Below are positions 61,767-64,000 of a DNA stretch of 64,000 bases, piece by piece. The first letter of the stretch is position 1. Every line of letters starts with the position of its first letter. The notes below the pieces were generated by a model that had not been told where the DNA came from, made no database searches, and saw nothing but the letters and a program-made list of their open reading frames with translations. The DNA is from Parelaphostrongylus tenuis (taxonomy: Eukaryota > Nematoda > Chromadorea > Rhabditida > Metastrongylidae): NCBI GenBank assembly GCA_019055375.1, contig JAHQIW010007266.1:62001-126000 (forward strand), read 5' to 3'. The position numbers were made by a program, and so were the translations under genes.

Positions 61767-64000
61767 CTACTTCCATCTCTTGTTCTCATAGTCGTAGTAC
61801 TTTGGCGCTCCCAAGAAATTGCCCTGAAATTCTACGCGTTATAACGGAACTTCCTTCTGATCTGTCAACAGAAGTCACTTCGTAACCTATACTATATTAT
61901 GAGCATGATACCTTTTCAAGGACAAGAGCCCTCTTGACCTGTGCCTCCTTATATTCATTCTGGAAGGTTCCTGGGATCTCAGGGAAAACTGTAAGAATTT
62001 TAGCATATGAAATCAGAAACGAACAAGTCAAGCTCTGAAGAACGATTTGAATTCACGTACCACATGTGCTTATGAACGTAGCGTATAACGTTGCAAGAGC
62101 AATGACAGACATTGAAATAGCCAATACGACCTAAATAATGATCGATTCTGAATAGAAACTAACAAATCATACATCCGTCTCAAAGTAGTAAGGCGCTTTT
62201 CGTGTCGATGACCACTAACATAATAAGGAATTTAAAATATTGAGTTTCTATACCTTCCAGTATCCAGTCGGTGCTTCAAACTCAGCCAATGTCTGCTTGA
62301 AACTGTAGCGGTACACTAAAAAACTTGGAATCTATGAGAGCATATCTTAGAAATGCGAACCTGAAATATTCTACATACAGAGCAAAAAATCGTATGATAA
62401 TACAAAGACATTTATGTATCACTATATTATGCAGTAGGGCTACAAAGAGTCAAGCTCTCGGCGTTGAATCCTTGATAGATGGCCCAAGTATTACTGGTCC
62501 TCATTCAGAATCGTTTGGGGCAACTGAATGCATATTTGGCCCTTACAAAGGTAGGCCGTGGCTAGATATCTATCAAGTCAGTTTTGCCACCCTCCCAAAA
62601 AATCTGGTGCCACATCACCGACCCCGGAGAGTTGAAAGGCTTAGAGAGTACTGGGCGCTGGATTGAATCGCTGACCATGTGTGCATCGCAGAGTACCTCG
62701 AACCACTGTGCCAGACGCGATTTTTACGTGTGTTAAGCAGTAGATGTATCTGACCAGAAATGAGCCCAAATTTATTGGATCAAAATAAAATTAATCCACT
62801 TCAGTTCTACGTAACACAGAACTCATCTAATGACGCACTACACATAACTGACCGCTTGGGTCGTCGTGGCCTAGTGACTGTGATGCTCATCGCGGGCGCG
62901 TGGAGCTGAGCTCCACCCCCCAACACTTTGGTAGTTAACAAGAACGCCCTATGGAACGCCACTGCTAGGCTATTCCCGAGAGTGCATAGAGACATGCTCG
63001 TCCCGTATTCAACGTCATTCAGGAAGAAGAGGAAAAACGAATGAATGCCAGGAGTACTGGGATCCCCACAACAAAGATTGTGACGACGGGTCGTGCAAAT
63101 AGATAAATGGATAAATTGACCGTTAAATGGCGAATAGAGGAAATTTCAATGATTTTGGCAAAAGAATTATAGGTGAAAAGCAGGAAAAAAGAAACTACAG
63201 ACTAGGAAGCATTAGACAGAACGTGACGTAAGCATCAAAGTGTAGCCTATGACAATTTCTTTATTTTACTGCTTTCAAATAATCGTCTTCTGATTACAGC
63301 TTTAAGAATGCTGAGTGGTATGCAAAACACTCGACCTCAGAGGGGAGATGAACCTATGTCCTACCCATATCGGGAGGCGCGCGCTACCACTACACTGTTG
63401 AGGATAACGCCCACTCTTTCCCGAACAAAGAGTGGTAGCAGAGCATAGAAGTTTTTCGGTAAAGGTGAATGGTGTCGGATTTTCGGTATAACATAGATCA
63501 AAAAATCTTCGCATTGTCTAAGCTCACAAGATGCTACGAGATTTGTGGAAGTATCGATAATCTTTATGGCATGGAAATAAACGGTTGCTTACTGACACAA
63601 TCGATAACTTGCATCGCAAAAAGAGTGACGGGATAACAGGAATGGCGGTAGTGCAGTCGCCCGTGGAAAAGGTGAGGCGCGGGTTCAACTCCCGTCCCAG
63701 GCTTAATGCTTTGCATATCACTCAATATCACGGAATCCACGTTCGGAAGATGTGATTTGTAGTCAGTACGCAAAAAAGAATCCCAATTTATCTCGATCAC
63801 ACGTAAGGCATGGACCTTACTGTGATGATATACAGATCGTTGTTAAAATAAAACTTAGAGAAGAAGCACTTACAAAGTTTTTTATCTTCGACAGAGAGGT
63901 TCTTCCAGTCTCCAAGTTCTTTCTTCCTGATTGGCGCAATGACATCGTCCTCCTTCCTGAATCTGATCGCCGGGTACCAATAGTCCAAACGGTCGATATA
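61767..64000 (-). CDS. cox-4: Cytochrome c oxidase subunit IV (partial, N-terminus outside the window)
   Basis: Nuclear-encoded inner-membrane subunit of respiratory complex IV. Minus-strand exons, 5' to 3': 64000-63874 (cut by the window edge), 62315-62254, 62130-62061, 61988-61912 and 61823-61767, stop TAG at 61769-61767. The visible 130 residues keep frame across GT-AG junctions. They show the matrix segment 'RFRKEDDVIAPIRKKELGDW', then 'YRYSFKQTLAEFEAPTGYWK', the single membrane helix 'VVLAISMSVIALATLYATF', and the intermembrane tail 'FPEIPGTFQNEYKEAQVKR' ending 'YYDYENKRWK'. The targeting peptide and first exon or exons lie beyond position 64000. Intron 1 of the visible part is 1.56 kb and holds two SINEs and two tRNA-like elements. 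Confidence 0.94.
62445..62722 (-). repeat. tRNA-derived SINE, family 2, in cox-4 intron
   Basis: On the plus strand 'caagctctcggcgttgaatc', 'ggtgccacatcaccgacccc', 'gattgaatcgctgaccatg' (reversed B-box) and 'cgaaccactgtgccagacgc' (reversed A-box) are seen. It is in the sense orientation of cox-4. Confidence 0.75.
62857..63105 (+). repeat. tRNA-derived SINE, family 1, in cox-4 intron
   Basis: The head 'gtcgtggcctagtgactgtg' is followed by 'gcgcgtggagctgagctcca', 'cactgctaggctattcccga', 'gagacatgctcgtcccgtat' and 'gccaggagtactgggatccc'. Antisense to cox-4. Confidence 0.75.
63305..63420 (-). repeat. tRNA-like SINE, family 3
   Basis: The minus strand reads 'acagtgtagtggtagcgcgc' (A-box), 'cataggttcatctcccctc' (B-box) and then 'gagtgttttgcataccactc', the family-3 tail. 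Confidence 0.6.
63635..63725 (+). repeat. tRNA-like SINE, family 3
   Basis: 'aatggcggtagtgcagtcgc' and 'gcgcgggttcaactcccgtc' form a tRNA-like A/B-box pair, followed by 'ttaatgctttgcatatcac'. It is opposite in orientation to the copy 250 bases upstream. Confidence 0.6.

Overview
This is a eukaryotic (nematode) genomic window, not a bacterial one. Coding sequence is split into short exons with GT-AG (and one GC-AG) introns. Several start codons lie a few bases downstream of a pyrimidine-AG acceptor with no usable upstream exon, the signature of spliced-leader trans-splicing. Repeats fill the introns and spacers. A decayed RTE-type reverse transcriptase resembles elements I associate with hookworm genomes, so a clade V strongylid (Ancylostoma/Necator-like) is the best guess. 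Most open frames longer than 60 codons are chance or lie inside repeats.

Region 1-30,600 holds no gene I can support. It is old repeat: a block of at least 2.5 kb recurring four to five times at roughly 8-kb intervals, a tandem array of about 150-bp units (7400-8760), tRNA-derived SINEs, foldback elements, two mariner fossils and the RTE fragment.

Region 30,600-42,360 carries two plus-strand housekeeping genes: glucose-6-phosphate isomerase (13 exons, 551 residues) and a UBE2G2/UBC-14-type ubiquitin-conjugating enzyme (5 exons, 170 residues). Both have their own trans-splice acceptor and lie about 0.4 kb apart, so they may be an operon. Convergent to them on the minus strand (42,696-45,105) is a coiled-coil gene resembling GKAP1, with two apparent frame breaks.

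Region 45,100-47,780 is a divergent spacer packed with SINEs and a 460-bp foldback. Region 47,790-61,400 carries ribosomal protein L31 (3 exons, 123 residues) and a SAC2/INPP5F-type phosphoinositide phosphatase (20 exons, about 874 residues), both plus strand. Convergent on the minus strand is cytochrome c oxidase subunit IV (61,767 to the window edge, N-terminus outside).

The genes serve unrelated housekeeping roles: glycolysis, ER-linked ubiquitination, translation, endosomal phosphoinositide turnover and respiration. I found no convincing new multi-gene system. The most unusual content is the repeat landscape: at least three tRNA-derived SINE-like families with more than 20 copies in 64 kb, several full-length foldbacks, and the recurring multi-kb block. 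Details of gene structure worth checking are a GC-AG intron next to the SAC catalytic loop and an in-frame, stop-free 90-nt intron.
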